This document shows positions 24,495 through 32,999 of a DNA stretch of 64,000 bases, in pieces. Source of the stretch: CADEFQ01 sp050185195. Its GTDB lineage: Bacteria; Pseudomonadota; Gammaproteobacteria; Steroidobacterales; Steroidobacteraceae. The stretch spans positions 1 through 64,000 of the forward strand of contig JBFWZQ010000003.1 in assembly GCA_050185195.1 (NCBI GenBank), written 5' to 3'. A model generated the notes under the pieces. It did no database searches, was not told the DNA's origin, and worked only from the letters and a program-made list of their open reading frames with translations. The position numbers and the translations under genes are program-made. Numbering within the stretch: position 1 is the first letter of the stretch; each line of letters opens with the position of its first letter.

Positions 24495-25376
24495 TCATTC
24501 GCCTCGCAGCCGCGCCAGCTGCGCGTGCAGCGGCGAGCGATCGAGCCCCCGCGCCACCCAGCTGCGCCACACGTCCGGCACGCGCGCCGCGACACGCTCG
24601 GCGGCCGTCGCACTGTCGAACGCCGCGAACACGCAGGACCCGGTGCCGGTGAGCCGCGCCTGCGCGAACTGGCCGAGCCAGTCGAGCGCGTCACCCACCG
24701 CCGCAAACCGCGCGCGAACCACGGGTTCGCAGTCGTTGCGGGTCCCTGCCTCCAAAGGGGCGCGTATTGTGATGACGGGGGAATTTCGTGTCAATTCAGG
24801 TGCCTGGAAGACGTCCCGGGTGCTCACCGCCACCCCCGGATGGAGCACGACGTACCAACTTTCGGGCAATTCGAGCGGCTGCAGGCGCTCCCCGATCCCT
24901 TCCGCCCAGGCCGAGCGGCCGTGTACGAAAACTGGCACATCCGCGCCCAGTTCGGCGCCGATCGCCGCCAGTCGAGGCAGATCGAGCCCTGTTTCCCACA
25001 GCTCATTGAGCGCGACGAGCACGGTCGCCGCGTCCGAGCTGCCGCCGCCCAGCCCTCCACCCAGGGGGATGCGCTTCACGACCCGCAGGCACGCGCCCCG
25101 CTTCGTACCCGTAGCCGACTGGAGCACCCGGGCCGCGCGCACCGCGAGGTCGTCCTCCGGCGCCACCTCGGGCGGGCCCCCGACGCGTGTGATGCATCCA
25201 TCATGCGTGCACCCGATCTCGATCGAATCGGTGAAATCGAGCAACTGGAAGGCCGTCTGCAACTCGTGGTAGCCATCCGCGCGGCGCCCGGTGACGTGCA
25301 GGAAAAGATTCAACTTCGCCGGGGCGGGCCAGCGCGTGGTGCCCTCCGGCAAGGCGGCGCCGCTCACGGGGTCCAT
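24495..25376 (-). CDS. ispE: 4-diphosphocytidyl-2-C-methyl-D-erythritol kinase
   Basis: 293 residues, GHMP kinase superfamily, fourth step of the MEP isoprenoid pathway. WPAPAKLNLFLHVTGRRADG is the substrate-binding N-terminus, the ATP loop is IPLGGGLGGGSSDAATVL, and RLTGTGSCVFAAF is the C-terminal GHMP motif. ATG 25376 overlaps the lolB 3' end by 13 bp. The lolB-ispE-tRNA-Gln-prs order is conserved. Confidence 0.96.
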   Translation of the reverse strand: MDPVSGAALPEGTTRWPAPAKLNLFLHVTGRRADGYHELQTAFQLLDFTDSIEIGCTHDGCITRVGGPPEVAPEDDLAVRAARVLQSATGTKRGACLRVVKRIPLGGGLGGGSSDAATVLVALNELWETGLDLPRLAAIGAELGADVPVFVHGRSAWAEGIGERLQPLELPESWYVVLHPGVAVSTRDVFQAPELTRNSPVITIRAPLEAGTRNDCEPVVRARFAAVGDALDWLGQFAQARLTGTGSCVFAAFDSATAAERVAARVPDVWRSWVARGLDRSPLHAQLARLRGE

Positions 25377-25960
25377 CGGTCGACCACGAGCCGTACGCGC
25401 GTGTCGCCACGCGTGGCCGTCAGCCGCCGCGGCAAGTCGCCACCGGCGCCATCGAACCAGGCCGTGTAGTCGATCACCCAGCCCTCCTGCGCGAGGCGCG
25501 CGAGCCGCTGGCGCGCGGCATCGAGCGTTTCCTCGGCGGGCAGGCCGGGCCGCGGCACACCACGCACCCAGTAGCGCAGTGCCTCGAGCGGCAGGGCAAA
25601 ACCGACACGCCGCTCGAGCTCGGCGCGCGCCGCATCGCCCGCCAGGTGTTCGCCTCGCGAGGTGCGCAGGTCGAACTGTCCGCCACGCAGGTCCACTTCC
25701 GCGCCACCGACACCGAGCGGCCCGTCGAGCGACACGTGCGTCTCCTCGCCGGCCTGCCGCCAGCGCAGCGAAGCATTGACCCCCGCGCCCGGGGCATCGA
25801 TCGCGACCCGTCCGTTCAGTGCGAATTCGTCGTCGGCCTGCAGGGCGGCCCGGCGCTGCGGCCACGGCACCGGGGCCACGTCGCGCACCGGCACGTTCGC
25901 GCAGGCCGCGGCGAGCGTCGCGGCGGCGCACGCGGCGACCACGATGCGAGGCGTGTTCAC
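25364..25960 (-). CDS. lolB: Outer-membrane lipoprotein receptor LolB
   Basis: 198 residues. Receives lipoproteins from LolA and inserts them into the outer membrane. A lipoprotein-type signal lies at 1-20 with Cys in TLAAACANV (a weak lipobox). The mature part includes FALNGRVAI, SLRWRQAGEE, LDGPLGVGGAEVDL and ALRYWVRGVPRPG, all LolB landmarks. The GTG start at 25960 overlaps the stop of the TPR lipoprotein gene (GTGA), so translation is coupled. Confidence 0.9.
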   Translation of the reverse strand: MNTPRIVVAACAAATLAAACANVPVRDVAPVPWPQRRAALQADDEFALNGRVAIDAPGAGVNASLRWRQAGEETHVSLDGPLGVGGAEVDLRGGQFDLRTSRGEHLAGDAARAELERRVGFALPLEALRYWVRGVPRPGLPAEETLDAARQRLARLAQEGWVIDYTAWFDGAGGDLPRRLTATRGDTRVRLVVDRWTP

Positions 25961-27612
25961 TGCGGCCGGGGCGGAACGAACCGGGAGATCGTGCCTTTCA
26001 GCAGGCGCGAATCCGGATCGCGGGCGAGCGCACGCGCCCACACGGCGCGCGCCTCGCCTTCGCGACCGAGCGACCAGAGCACTTCGCCCCAGTGCGCGGC
26101 GATCTCGGTGTCGCGGGACAGGCGATAGGCGCGCGCGAGCGGCGCCAGCGCCTTCTCGCCCTCGCCGCGCCGATAGCGCACCCAGCCCTGGCTGTCGAGG
26201 ATCGCGGGATTGTCCGGCGTCAGCGCGAGCGCCTTGTCGATGAGCTGGCTCGAGTGCCCGAGGCGCTGCCCGTGGTCCGCGAGCGTAAACCCGAGCGCAT
26301 TCATCAGGCCCGGGTCGTCGGGGCGCTGCTTGTAGAGGCTGTCGAATGCGGCGATCGAGTCGCGCACGCGGCCTGCGCTTTCGAGCGTGAGCGCACGCTG
26401 GTACGCGAGGTCCGGGTGCGCCGGGAAGCGTGCGAGCGCTGCATCGAGGATCGGCAATGCGTCGGCCGCCGCCCCCTGCTCGAGCAGCAATGCCACCTTG
26501 GTGAGGACCACCTCGACCACCGTTTCCGGCCGGGTCGCATCCTGCGCGTCGAGCAGGGCAAAGGCCGCATCGCGCTTGCCCTGCTTCATCAGCACGGACG
26601 CGGCGCGGCGGCGCGCGAGCAGGCCGGCGCCCGCCTGCACGAGGCGGTCGTACATGTCGAGCGCGGCCTGTTCGTTGCCATGCCGCTCGGCGAGCGCGCC
26701 GAGATAGAAGAGCGCCTCGGCGGGATCATCGCCGGTGCGCAGGCGCTGGCTGAAACGACCCGCCGCCTCCTGGAGGTCGCCTTCGCGAAAGGCCAGCAGC
26801 GCAAGGCGCCGCTCCGCTTCCGGGCCCACGTCGTCATCCTGCAGCAGGCGTTCGAGCTCGATGCGCGCTTCCTCGACGCGATCGAGGCGGGCCAGTACTT
26901 CGGCGAGTGCGAAGGCATGGCCCTTCGGATCGAGGCGGCGCGCTGCATTGGCCGCGTCGATGGCACCCGCGGCATCCGCCTCGCCCGCGAGTGCCTGCGC
27001 GAGCAGCAGCTGCGCCGGCGCCGACCGGGCATCGCGCGCGATGGCCGACTCGGCGAGCGACCGTGCGTCGCGAAACACGAAACTGTCGAAGGCGAGATTG
27101 CCGAGCAGGACGAGTTCGGGGGCATCGAGGCTGTCCACGTCGACCGCCGCGCGCAGCGCCACGTAGCTGCCGTAGTCGTTGCCGGAGGACGACGCGGCCT
27201 GCGCCAGCATGGCCAGCGCCTTGCCCGGCGCTTCACCCGAGAAACGCACGGCGTCCCGGAACGCAGCGGCCGCCGCGCCATTGCGGCCCAGGCGCAGGTC
27301 GACGACGCCGGCCATCCGCGCGGCGTCGGCGCTGCGCGGCGCGCGCTTGCGCCAGTGCGTCGCAAGTTCCGTGGCGACCCCGAACTGCTGGCAATCGACT
27401 GACACGTCGAGCGCGCGCTGGAGGAGCGCCTCCGGCGCCCCTGCAACCATTGCGGCGCGCGCATAGCCGTCGGTGGCGGCCGGACAGTTGCCGCGCTCGA
27501 GGGCGAGCTCCGCGACGATCGTGCCGGCGCCCGCTTCGGTGGCCGGCGATTTGCCGGGTTCGGCAGCGCAGGCCGCCAGTATCGCGGCGGCCGCGGGAAT
27601 CATCCATCGCAT
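25957..27612 (-). CDS. Tetratricopeptide-repeat lipoprotein
   Basis: 551 residues with a lipoprotein signal (MIPAAAAILAACAAEP) and many TPR-like helical pairs. The C-terminal ones are canonical: DPGLMNALGFTLADHGQRLG, NPAILDSQGWVRYRRGEGEK, AAHWGEVLWSLGREGEARAV. Proteins of this type upstream of lolB occur in many beta- and gammaproteobacteria and are thought to be envelope scaffold or assembly factors. ATG 27612 gives a proper lipobox. It is divergent from prfA with 51 bp between, and its stop overlaps lolB. Confidence 0.88.
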   Translation of the reverse strand: MRWMIPAAAAILAACAAEPGKSPATEAGAGTIVAELALERGNCPAATDGYARAAMVAGAPEALLQRALDVSVDCQQFGVATELATHWRKRAPRSADAARMAGVVDLRLGRNGAAAAAFRDAVRFSGEAPGKALAMLAQAASSSGNDYGSYVALRAAVDVDSLDAPELVLLGNLAFDSFVFRDARSLAESAIARDARSAPAQLLLAQALAGEADAAGAIDAANAARRLDPKGHAFALAEVLARLDRVEEARIELERLLQDDDVGPEAERRLALLAFREGDLQEAAGRFSQRLRTGDDPAEALFYLGALAERHGNEQAALDMYDRLVQAGAGLLARRRAASVLMKQGKRDAAFALLDAQDATRPETVVEVVLTKVALLLEQGAAADALPILDAALARFPAHPDLAYQRALTLESAGRVRDSIAAFDSLYKQRPDDPGLMNALGFTLADHGQRLGHSSQLIDKALALTPDNPAILDSQGWVRYRRGEGEKALAPLARAYRLSRDTEIAAHWGEVLWSLGREGEARAVWARALARDPDSRLLKGTISRFVPPRPQ

Positions 27613-27663
27613 GGGCGGCACTATAGCGGAAGGCGCTCCGATCCCGGAGAATTCCGCACCCTC

Positions 27664-28743
27664 ATGAAAGACTCGATACGCCAGCGCCTCGACCGGTCGC
27701 TCGATCGCACCGAAGAGGTCGGGCGGCTGCTCGCCGACCCCGGCACGGCGGGGCATACCCGCGAGTTCCGCGAACTGTCGATGGAGTACGCGCGGCTCGA
27801 ACCGCTCACCGCGCGCTATCGGCAGTACCTCGCCCTCGAGCGCGAACTGGCCGCGGCGCGCGAACTGGCCGCCGACGCCGATGCGGGCTTGCGCGAGCTC
27901 GGGATCGAGGAAGCCCGACGGCTCGAGGCCGGACTCGCCACCGACGAACTCGCGTTGCGCGAGCTGCTCGTGCCGAAGGACCCGCACGATGAGCGCAATA
28001 TCTTCCTCGAGGTCCGTGCCGGCACGGGCGGCGATGAAGCGGCCATTTTCGCCGGCGACCTGCTGCGCATGTACACGCGGTATGCCGAGCGCCGCGGCTG
28101 GACCATGGAGCTCATTTCGCAGAGCCCCGGCGAGCACGGCGGCTATCGCGAAGTGATCTGCCGCGTGGTCGGCAAGGGCGCGTACTCGTGGCTGCGCTTC
28201 GAGGCCGGCACGCACCGGGTGCAGCGCGTGCCGGCGACGGAAGCGCAGGGGCGCATCCACACCTCGGCCTGCACGGTCGCGGTGTTACCCGAGCTCGACG
28301 AGGTCGACGAGGTCGCCATCAACCCGGCGGACCTGCGCATCGACACTTTCCGCTCCTCGGGCGCGGGCGGCCAGCACGTCAACAAGACCGATTCGGCGAT
28401 CCGCATCACGCACCTGCCCTCGGGGCTGGTCGTCGAATGCCAGGACGAGCGTTCGCAGCACAAGAACCGCTCGCGCGCGATGGCGCTGCTCGCGGCGCGG
28501 CTGCTTGCGGCGGAGACCGAGAAGCGCAATGCGACCGAGGCCGCGGCGCGCAAGAGCCAGGTGGGCAGCGGCGATCGCTCCGAGCGGATCCGCACCTACA
28601 ACTTCCCGCAGGGTCGTGTCACCGACCATCGGGTCAACGTGACGCTCTACCGGCTCGACGACGTCATGCAGGGCGACCTCGGCGGGCTGATCGAGCCACT
28701 ACGGCTCGAGCATCAGGCGGAGCTGCTCGCGCGGGAGGCCTGA
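27664..28743 (+). CDS. prfA: Peptide chain release factor 1
   Basis: 359 residues. Stop-codon recognition tripeptide Pro190-Ala191-Thr192 in VPATEAQGR (UAA/UAG specificity) and the catalytic GGQ at 235-237 in SSGAGGQHVNKTDSAIR. Other family blocks are RAGTGGDEAAIFAGDL and IRTYNFPQGRVTDHRVN. In most gammaproteobacteria prfA follows hemA. Here the upstream neighbour is instead the divergent TPR lipoprotein gene. The 3' end overlaps a convergent membrane-protein gene by 31 bp. Confidence 0.98.
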   Translation: MKDSIRQRLDRSLDRTEEVGRLLADPGTAGHTREFRELSMEYARLEPLTARYRQYLALERELAAARELAADADAGLRELGIEEARRLEAGLATDELALRELLVPKDPHDERNIFLEVRAGTGGDEAAIFAGDLLRMYTRYAERRGWTMELISQSPGEHGGYREVICRVVGKGAYSWLRFEAGTHRVQRVPATEAQGRIHTSACTVAVLPELDEVDEVAINPADLRIDTFRSSGAGGQHVNKTDSAIRITHLPSGLVVECQDERSQHKNRSRAMALLAARLLAAETEKRNATEAAARKSQVGSGDRSERIRTYNFPQGRVTDHRVNVTLYRLDDVMQGDLGGLIEPLRLEHQAELLAREA

Positions 28744-29552
28744 GCGCCCTGCGTGCGCACGCGCAGGTCGTCGAAGATGACGAGCAGGAACGCGCTGAGG
28801 TAGAGGACGGCGAGCGCCGCGGCGAGCAGCATGACGGCCGCGGAGAGGCTCCCCTGCACCGCCGCGCCCGCGGGGCTCGCGAGCCCGGTGATCACCGCGA
28901 CCACGAGGCCCGCGAGGATCACCATCACGATCAGGGTCGCGAGGATCGCCACGACGACCAGCACCAGCCGGCGCCGATGCGCCACCGCGAGCCGCAGGCC
29001 GATCGCGACAGCGGCGAGGGCGGACCGCCCTTCGAGCACGAGGGCGGGCCAGCCGAGGCTCACCGCCGCGCTCGCGGCGAGGATCGGCAGCAGGACCAGC
29101 GCGCTGCGCACGCCCGGCGGCATGGCGAACAGCGCCGCGGCGAGGCCGAAAGGAAATGAAACGAGCAGCACGACGACGAAGCTCGCGAGGCAGAATCCAA
29201 CGATGGCCGGCAGGCGCGCGAGCATCGCGCCGGCGCCCGGCGCACCGGCCCCGCCCGTGGCGATGCGTTGCTGCTTCGCAAGTACGATCGCCCACAGGAC
29301 GAGGCTCGCGAGCGTGCCGAGGACGTAGAGCGCCCACCATTCGCCGCCCTTGTCGGCGAGCGACGCCGCGGTGAGCGGCATCGGCTTGCCATGCACGGCC
29401 ACGTCATAGGCGGAAGGCAGCTGGCCGAGCAGCGTGCCGATCGTCGCGAGCGGCAGGCAGGGCAGCACCGACCGGCCGAAGAGCCGCAGGCTCGCCTCGA
29501 TGACTTCACGAACGGCCGGTGGCTGCGCAAATGGCAAAATGGCGGAAGACAT
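28713..29552 (-). CDS. Multi-pass membrane protein of unknown function
   Basis: 279 residues with about six hydrophobic segments, for example VGFCLASFVVVLLVSFPFGL, LVLVVVAILATLIVMVILAG and AVMLLAAALAVLYLSAFLLV, and an N-terminus MSSAILPFAQPPAVREVIEA. It resembles the BPSS1780/DUF2189-like small inner-membrane proteins without a known role. It is placed head-to-head with prmC so that both ATGs share one CATG, and tail-to-tail with prfA. The long run of coherent membrane helices supports a real gene rather than an antisense artefact. Confidence 0.72.
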   Translation of the reverse strand: MSSAILPFAQPPAVREVIEASLRLFGRSVLPCLPLATIGTLLGQLPSAYDVAVHGKPMPLTAASLADKGGEWWALYVLGTLASLVLWAIVLAKQQRIATGGAGAPGAGAMLARLPAIVGFCLASFVVVLLVSFPFGLAAALFAMPPGVRSALVLLPILAASAAVSLGWPALVLEGRSALAAVAIGLRLAVAHRRRLVLVVVAILATLIVMVILAGLVVAVITGLASPAGAAVQGSLSAAVMLLAAALAVLYLSAFLLVIFDDLRVRTQGAQASRASSSA

Positions 29553-30462
29553 GGGCACGACTTTAACAGACGACACGCAATCCATTGCCGCCCTGGTCGC
29601 GAGTGCCCACGGCGCGCTCGCCGCCGGTGCCACGCTGGGTGACGTCGACGCGCAGCGCGAAGCCGAGATGCTCGTCGCAGCCGCGTTGCAGCTCGGCCGC
29701 GCCTCGTTGCTCGCGCACCCCGAGCGGCGCATCGAAGGCACGGATCTCGGGCGCGTGCGCGACTGGATCGCCCGGCGCGCGCGGGGCGAACCACTCGCGT
29801 ATCTCACCGGCGTACGTGAGTTCTGGTCGCTGCCACTGCGCGTGACGCCCGACGTGCTCGTACCGCGCCCCGAGACCGAGGAGGTCGTAGTGCGCGCGCT
29901 TGAACTCGGCGACGAATTCAGCGCCCGCACCGGCATGCAGCCCGTGCTCGTCGACCTCGGCACGGGCAGCGGCTGCATCGCGTTGGCAGTAGCCCACGAG
30001 CGCGCCGCATGGCGAGTCACCGCCACGGACGCATCGGGTGCCGCGCTGCACGTCGCGCGCGGCAACGCGCGCGAACTCGGGCTCGCGCGGGTGGAGTTCG
30101 CCGAGGGCCGCTGGTACGAGCCCCTCGAGGGACGCCGCTTCGACCTGATCGTCAGCAATCCGCCGTACGTCGCCGCGGGCGACGCGGCGCTCGACGACCC
30201 GGCCCTGCGTTACGAGCCGCGCATGGCCCTCACACCCGAGGGCGATGGCCTCGACGCACTGCGCCATCTCGTCGACGACGCACCGCTCCACCTGCGCGCC
30301 GAAGGCTGGATCGTGCTCGAGCACGGCGCCGGGCAGGGCCCCCAGGTCGCAGCAATGCTTGTCGCACGCGGCTTCCGTCACGTACGCTGCGCCCCCGATC
30401 TCGCCGGTCGCGACCGCGTGACCTGCGCCCAATGGCCCCCATCCGCAACAGGACTCCCATGA
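29539..30462 (+). CDS. prmC: Release factor glutamine methyltransferase
   Basis: 307 residues from ATG 29539 (or 303 from ATG 29551). Methylates the Gln of the GGQ motif in RF1/RF2. The N-terminal helical domain includes RRARGEPLAYLTGVREFWSL, the SAM-binding loop is VDLGTGSGCIALAVA, and the catalytic NPPY lies in LIVSNPPYVAAGD. Co-oriented with prfA but separated from it by an antisense membrane-protein gene. The stop overlaps the cyclophilin start (ATGA). Confidence 0.95.
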   Translation: MAEDMGTTLTDDTQSIAALVASAHGALAAGATLGDVDAQREAEMLVAAALQLGRASLLAHPERRIEGTDLGRVRDWIARRARGEPLAYLTGVREFWSLPLRVTPDVLVPRPETEEVVVRALELGDEFSARTGMQPVLVDLGTGSGCIALAVAHERAAWRVTATDASGAALHVARGNARELGLARVEFAEGRWYEPLEGRRFDLIVSNPPYVAAGDAALDDPALRYEPRMALTPEGDGLDALRHLVDDAPLHLRAEGWIVLEHGAGQGPQVAAMLVARGFRHVRCAPDLAGRDRVTCAQWPPSATGLP

Positions 30463-30947
30463 TCCGTTTCGAGACGACCCTCGGCAGCTTCGACGTCGAA
30501 CTGGACGAACAGGCCGCGCCGCTTTCCGCCGCCAATTTCCTGGCCTACGTCGAGGACGGCTTCTTCGACGGCACGCTCTTTCACCGCGTGATCCCGGGCT
30601 TCATGATCCAGGGCGGTGGCATGACTGCCGGCCTCGCGCAGAAGGAAACGCGCGCGCCGATCCAGAACGAGGCGAAGAACGGGCTCAGGAACCAGCGCGG
30701 CACCCTGTCGATGGCGCGCACCAACGACATCCACAGCGCGACCTCGCAGTTCTTCGTGAATCTCGTCGACAACGCATTCCTGGACCACAGCCCCGGCAAC
30801 TACGGCTACGCGGTGTTCGGCCGCGTCACCGCGGGCATGGACACGGTCGACAAGATCGCGCAGGTGAAGACCGGCCGCTCGAAGGGACACGGCGACGTGC
30901 CCGTCGATGACGTCGTCGTGCTCTCGGCCCGGCGCATCGACGCCTGA
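30459..30947 (+). CDS. ppiB: Cyclophilin-type peptidyl-prolyl cis-trans isomerase
   Basis: 162 residues, no signal peptide, so cytoplasmic PpiB type. Active-site blocks are DGTLFHRVIPGFMIQGGGM, SMARTNDIHSATSQFFVNL and GYAVFGRVTAGMD. Catalyses proline isomerisation during folding. ATG 30459 overlaps the prmC stop, so it is translated with prmC. Confidence 0.94.
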   Translation: MIRFETTLGSFDVELDEQAAPLSAANFLAYVEDGFFDGTLFHRVIPGFMIQGGGMTAGLAQKETRAPIQNEAKNGLRNQRGTLSMARTNDIHSATSQFFVNLVDNAFLDHSPGNYGYAVFGRVTAGMDTVDKIAQVKTGRSKGHGDVPVDDVVVLSARRIDA

Positions 30948-30961
30948 CAGGACGGCGGCGC

Positions 30962-31690
30962 GTGGCACGCAAGGGGCTCGTGGCGCGCGTCACGCGCGGG
31001 CTCCTGCTGCTCGCGCTCGGTTTCTTCGCCGCCTCGACGCTCGCGGTGTTGCTGCTGCGCTGGGTCGACCCGTGGACGAGCGCTGTCATGCTCGAATCGC
31101 GCATCGAAGCGTGGCGCGCGGATGACACGAAGTACCGCCTGCGCCAGCGCTGGGTCGACGCGGCACGGATGTCGCCGCACTGCGCCCGCGCGGTGGTTGC
31201 GGCCGAAGACCAGCTGTTCGTGGAACACGCGGGCTTCGATTTCGAGGCGATCCGCAAGGCCGCCGAACACAACGCGCGCAGCAAGCGCGTGCGCGGTGCG
31301 AGCACGATCAGCCAGCAGGTCGCGAAAAACCTCTTTCTGTGGCGCGGGCGCTCCTGGGTGCGCAAGGGCTTCGAGGCCTGGTTCACCGTGTTGATCGAAG
31401 CGCTCTGGCCGAAAGAGCGGATCCTCGAGGTCTACCTCAACATCGCGGAATTCGGGCGCGGCATCTACGGCGTCGAGGCCGCGGCGCAGGCCTTCTGGCA
31501 CAAGCCCGCGAAGCGCCTCACCCGCACCGAGGCCGCGACCCTCGCGGCCGTGTTGCCCAACCCGCGCGCGCTTCGCGCCGACGCGCCCTCGCCCTACGTC
31601 AAGCGTCGCCGCGACTGGATCCTGCGCCAGATGTCGCAGATCGAACTGCCGGCGGCTACGAACCCGCCGCGTGCTCGCGCAGCGCGCTGA
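30962..31690 (+). CDS. mtgA: Monofunctional biosynthetic peptidoglycan transglycosylase
   Basis: 242 residues. One N-terminal membrane anchor (about 10-33) and a GT51 domain: AVVAAEDQLFVEHAGFDFEA holds the catalytic Glu, and RGASTISQQVAKNLFLW, WPKERILEVYLNIAEFGRGI and YGVEAAAQAFW are hallmark motifs. Polymerises lipid II glycan strands at the inner membrane. The GTG start at 30962 lies 14 bp after the cyclophilin. Its 3' end overlaps the convergent SRPBCC gene by 35 bp. Confidence 0.95.
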   Translation: MARKGLVARVTRGLLLLALGFFAASTLAVLLLRWVDPWTSAVMLESRIEAWRADDTKYRLRQRWVDAARMSPHCARAVVAAEDQLFVEHAGFDFEAIRKAAEHNARSKRVRGASTISQQVAKNLFLWRGRSWVRKGFEAWFTVLIEALWPKERILEVYLNIAEFGRGIYGVEAAAQAFWHKPAKRLTRTEAATLAAVLPNPRALRADAPSPYVKRRRDWILRQMSQIELPAATNPPRARAAR

Positions 31691-32162
31691 GCAGGTCACC
31701 CCACCACAACCCCATCGTGCGGATGAACGCGGCCACCGCCATGCCATGGCGCGCCGGGTGATCCGCGCGCAGGCTCGCCCAGCCGCGATGGATCAGCGTG
31801 ATGCGCGTGCCGCCGTGGATCGCCTCGAAACTCACGTCGACCTCGGTCTTCTCGTCCGGCGCGAAGTTCACGTTGCGCCATTCGAAGACGAGCCGCGCGG
31901 GCGGCTCCCACGCCGTGACCCGGCCGAATTCCACGAGGTGCACGCCGGCGTCGTTCGAGTATTCCTCGAACAACCGCCCGCCGACGCCCGGTTCGAAGTG
32001 CAATGCGCCCGGCGCGCGGCCCGCCGCCCTGAAGCGCACGCCCCGGCGCCACCACAGGTCGGTCTCGCGCGTGAACAGGTCGAACGCGACGGCCGGACCG
32101 ACCGGCACGGTCACGCTCACTTCGACCTGGTCTCCCGGAATTCGGGACGCGTCCTGTTTCAT
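31656..32162 (-). CDS. SRPBCC (AHSA1-like) domain protein
   Basis: 168 residues with a START/Bet v1-like fold of the Aha1 C-terminal-like group: VEVSVTVPVGPAVAFDLFTR, ETDLWWRRGVRF, EPGVGGRLFEEY and TRITLIHRGWASLRADHP. These small ligand-binding proteins are often encoded after an ArsR regulator. It is the last gene of a three-gene operon (VOC, ArsR, SRPBCC) with ATGA overlaps. Ligand unknown. Confidence 0.88.
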   Translation of the reverse strand: MKQDASRIPGDQVEVSVTVPVGPAVAFDLFTRETDLWWRRGVRFRAAGRAPGALHFEPGVGGRLFEEYSNDAGVHLVEFGRVTAWEPPARLVFEWRNVNFAPDEKTEVDVSFEAIHGGTRITLIHRGWASLRADHPARHGMAVAAFIRTMGLWWGDLLSALREHAAGS

Positions 32163-32509
32163 CGCCCGCTCCGCGCGCGGCGTTGCGCATGGCGCTTGAA
32201 GGCCGCGAGCTCCGTCGTCCAGAACGCCTCGATGCCTTCGGCCCAGCCGCGCAGGGCCGCGAACTGCTCGGGGCGCAACTGGTAAAGGCGCACGCGCGCA
32301 TCGCCCTCGACCGCCGTTTCCTCGACGAGCCCGCCGCGGCGCAGGGCCCGCAGGTGCTGGCTCATGCGCGGTGCGCTCAGCGCGAACTCGCGCGCGAGGT
32401 CGCCCGCCCGCGCCGGGCCATTGCGCAGGCGCTCGACCACCGCGCGGCGCGCGGGATCGGCGAGCGCGGCCAACGCGGCATCGAGACCCGCGGCCCCTGT
32501 CGCTCTCAT
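32159..32509 (-). CDS. ArsR-family transcriptional regulator
   Basis: 116 residues. The winged HTH LADPARRAVVERLRNGPARA, then FALSAPRMSQHLRALRRGGL, is the ArsR/SmtB fold. No paired Cys or other metal-ligand motif is visible, so it is of the non-metal type commonly paired with AHSA1 proteins. It overlaps both neighbours by 4 bp and probably represses its own operon through the AT-rich dyad upstream of the first gene. Confidence 0.9.
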   Translation of the reverse strand: MRATGAAGLDAALAALADPARRAVVERLRNGPARAGDLAREFALSAPRMSQHLRALRRGGLVEETAVEGDARVRLYQLRPEQFAALRGWAEGIEAFWTTELAAFKRHAQRRARSGR

Positions 32510-32958
32510 GGGCCAGGCGTACGCAGGCGCTGCACGAACCACCAGCGATGACCCTCGGGATCGACCGCGAGGTAGCAGCGGTCGGTCCAGTAGTCGTCGC
32601 CGTAGTCGGTCGTCGTCGGCTCCATCTCGATGCGGGCACCCATCGCGCGCGCGTGCGCGCAGTGTGCATCGACGTCGTCCACGAAAATGCACAGCGCCTG
32701 CGTGTTGCGATCGCCGACCGTCTTCGGGCTTGCCGGGAACGACCGCTCCGGATGCGTATTCGCACGGCCTGCGCCACCGGCGAAAACCAGCCCCTCGCCG
32801 TAGGTGAGCTCGGAGTGCTCGATGCGCCCGCCCTCGCCGACGATCCTGAGGCGCACCTCGAAGCCGAAGGCTTCGACGAGCCAGTCGATCGCGCTCGCGG
32901 GGTCTTCATAGAACACCCCGCAGGAGATGCGGGGCCAGCCGGGGGGTGGGGCGCGCAT
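32506..32958 (-). CDS. VOC-family (glyoxalase/bleomycin-resistance-like) protein
   Basis: 150 residues. The paired beta-alpha-beta-beta-beta modules begin PRISCGVFYEDPASAIDWLV and end YWTDRCYLAVDPEGHRWWFV, typical of VOC proteins (PhnB/glyoxalase-like). ATG 32958 is preferred to 32976 because AGGAG lies just upstream of it. First gene of the operon with ArsR and SRPBCC. The reaction is unknown; the combination suggests handling of a small reactive organic compound. Confidence 0.85.
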   Translation of the reverse strand: MRAPPPGWPRISCGVFYEDPASAIDWLVEAFGFEVRLRIVGEGGRIEHSELTYGEGLVFAGGAGRANTHPERSFPASPKTVGDRNTQALCIFVDDVDAHCAHARAMGARIEMEPTTTDYGDDYWTDRCYLAVDPEGHRWWFVQRLRTPGP

Positions 32959-32975
32959 TGTGATTGCTCCTTGCA

Positions 32976-32994
32976 TTAATATTTAAGATATTAA
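32976..32994. promoter_or_regulatory. AT-rich dyad upstream of the VOC-ArsR-SRPBCC operon
   Basis: TTAATAT and ATATTAA flank TTAAG, and further TTAATTAATATTT follows. It is a striking AT island in GC-rich DNA, centred about 27 bp upstream of the operon. ArsR proteins bind 12-2-12-like AT-rich dyads, so this is the likely operator/promoter. Confidence 0.6.
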
Positions 32995-32999
32995 TTAAT

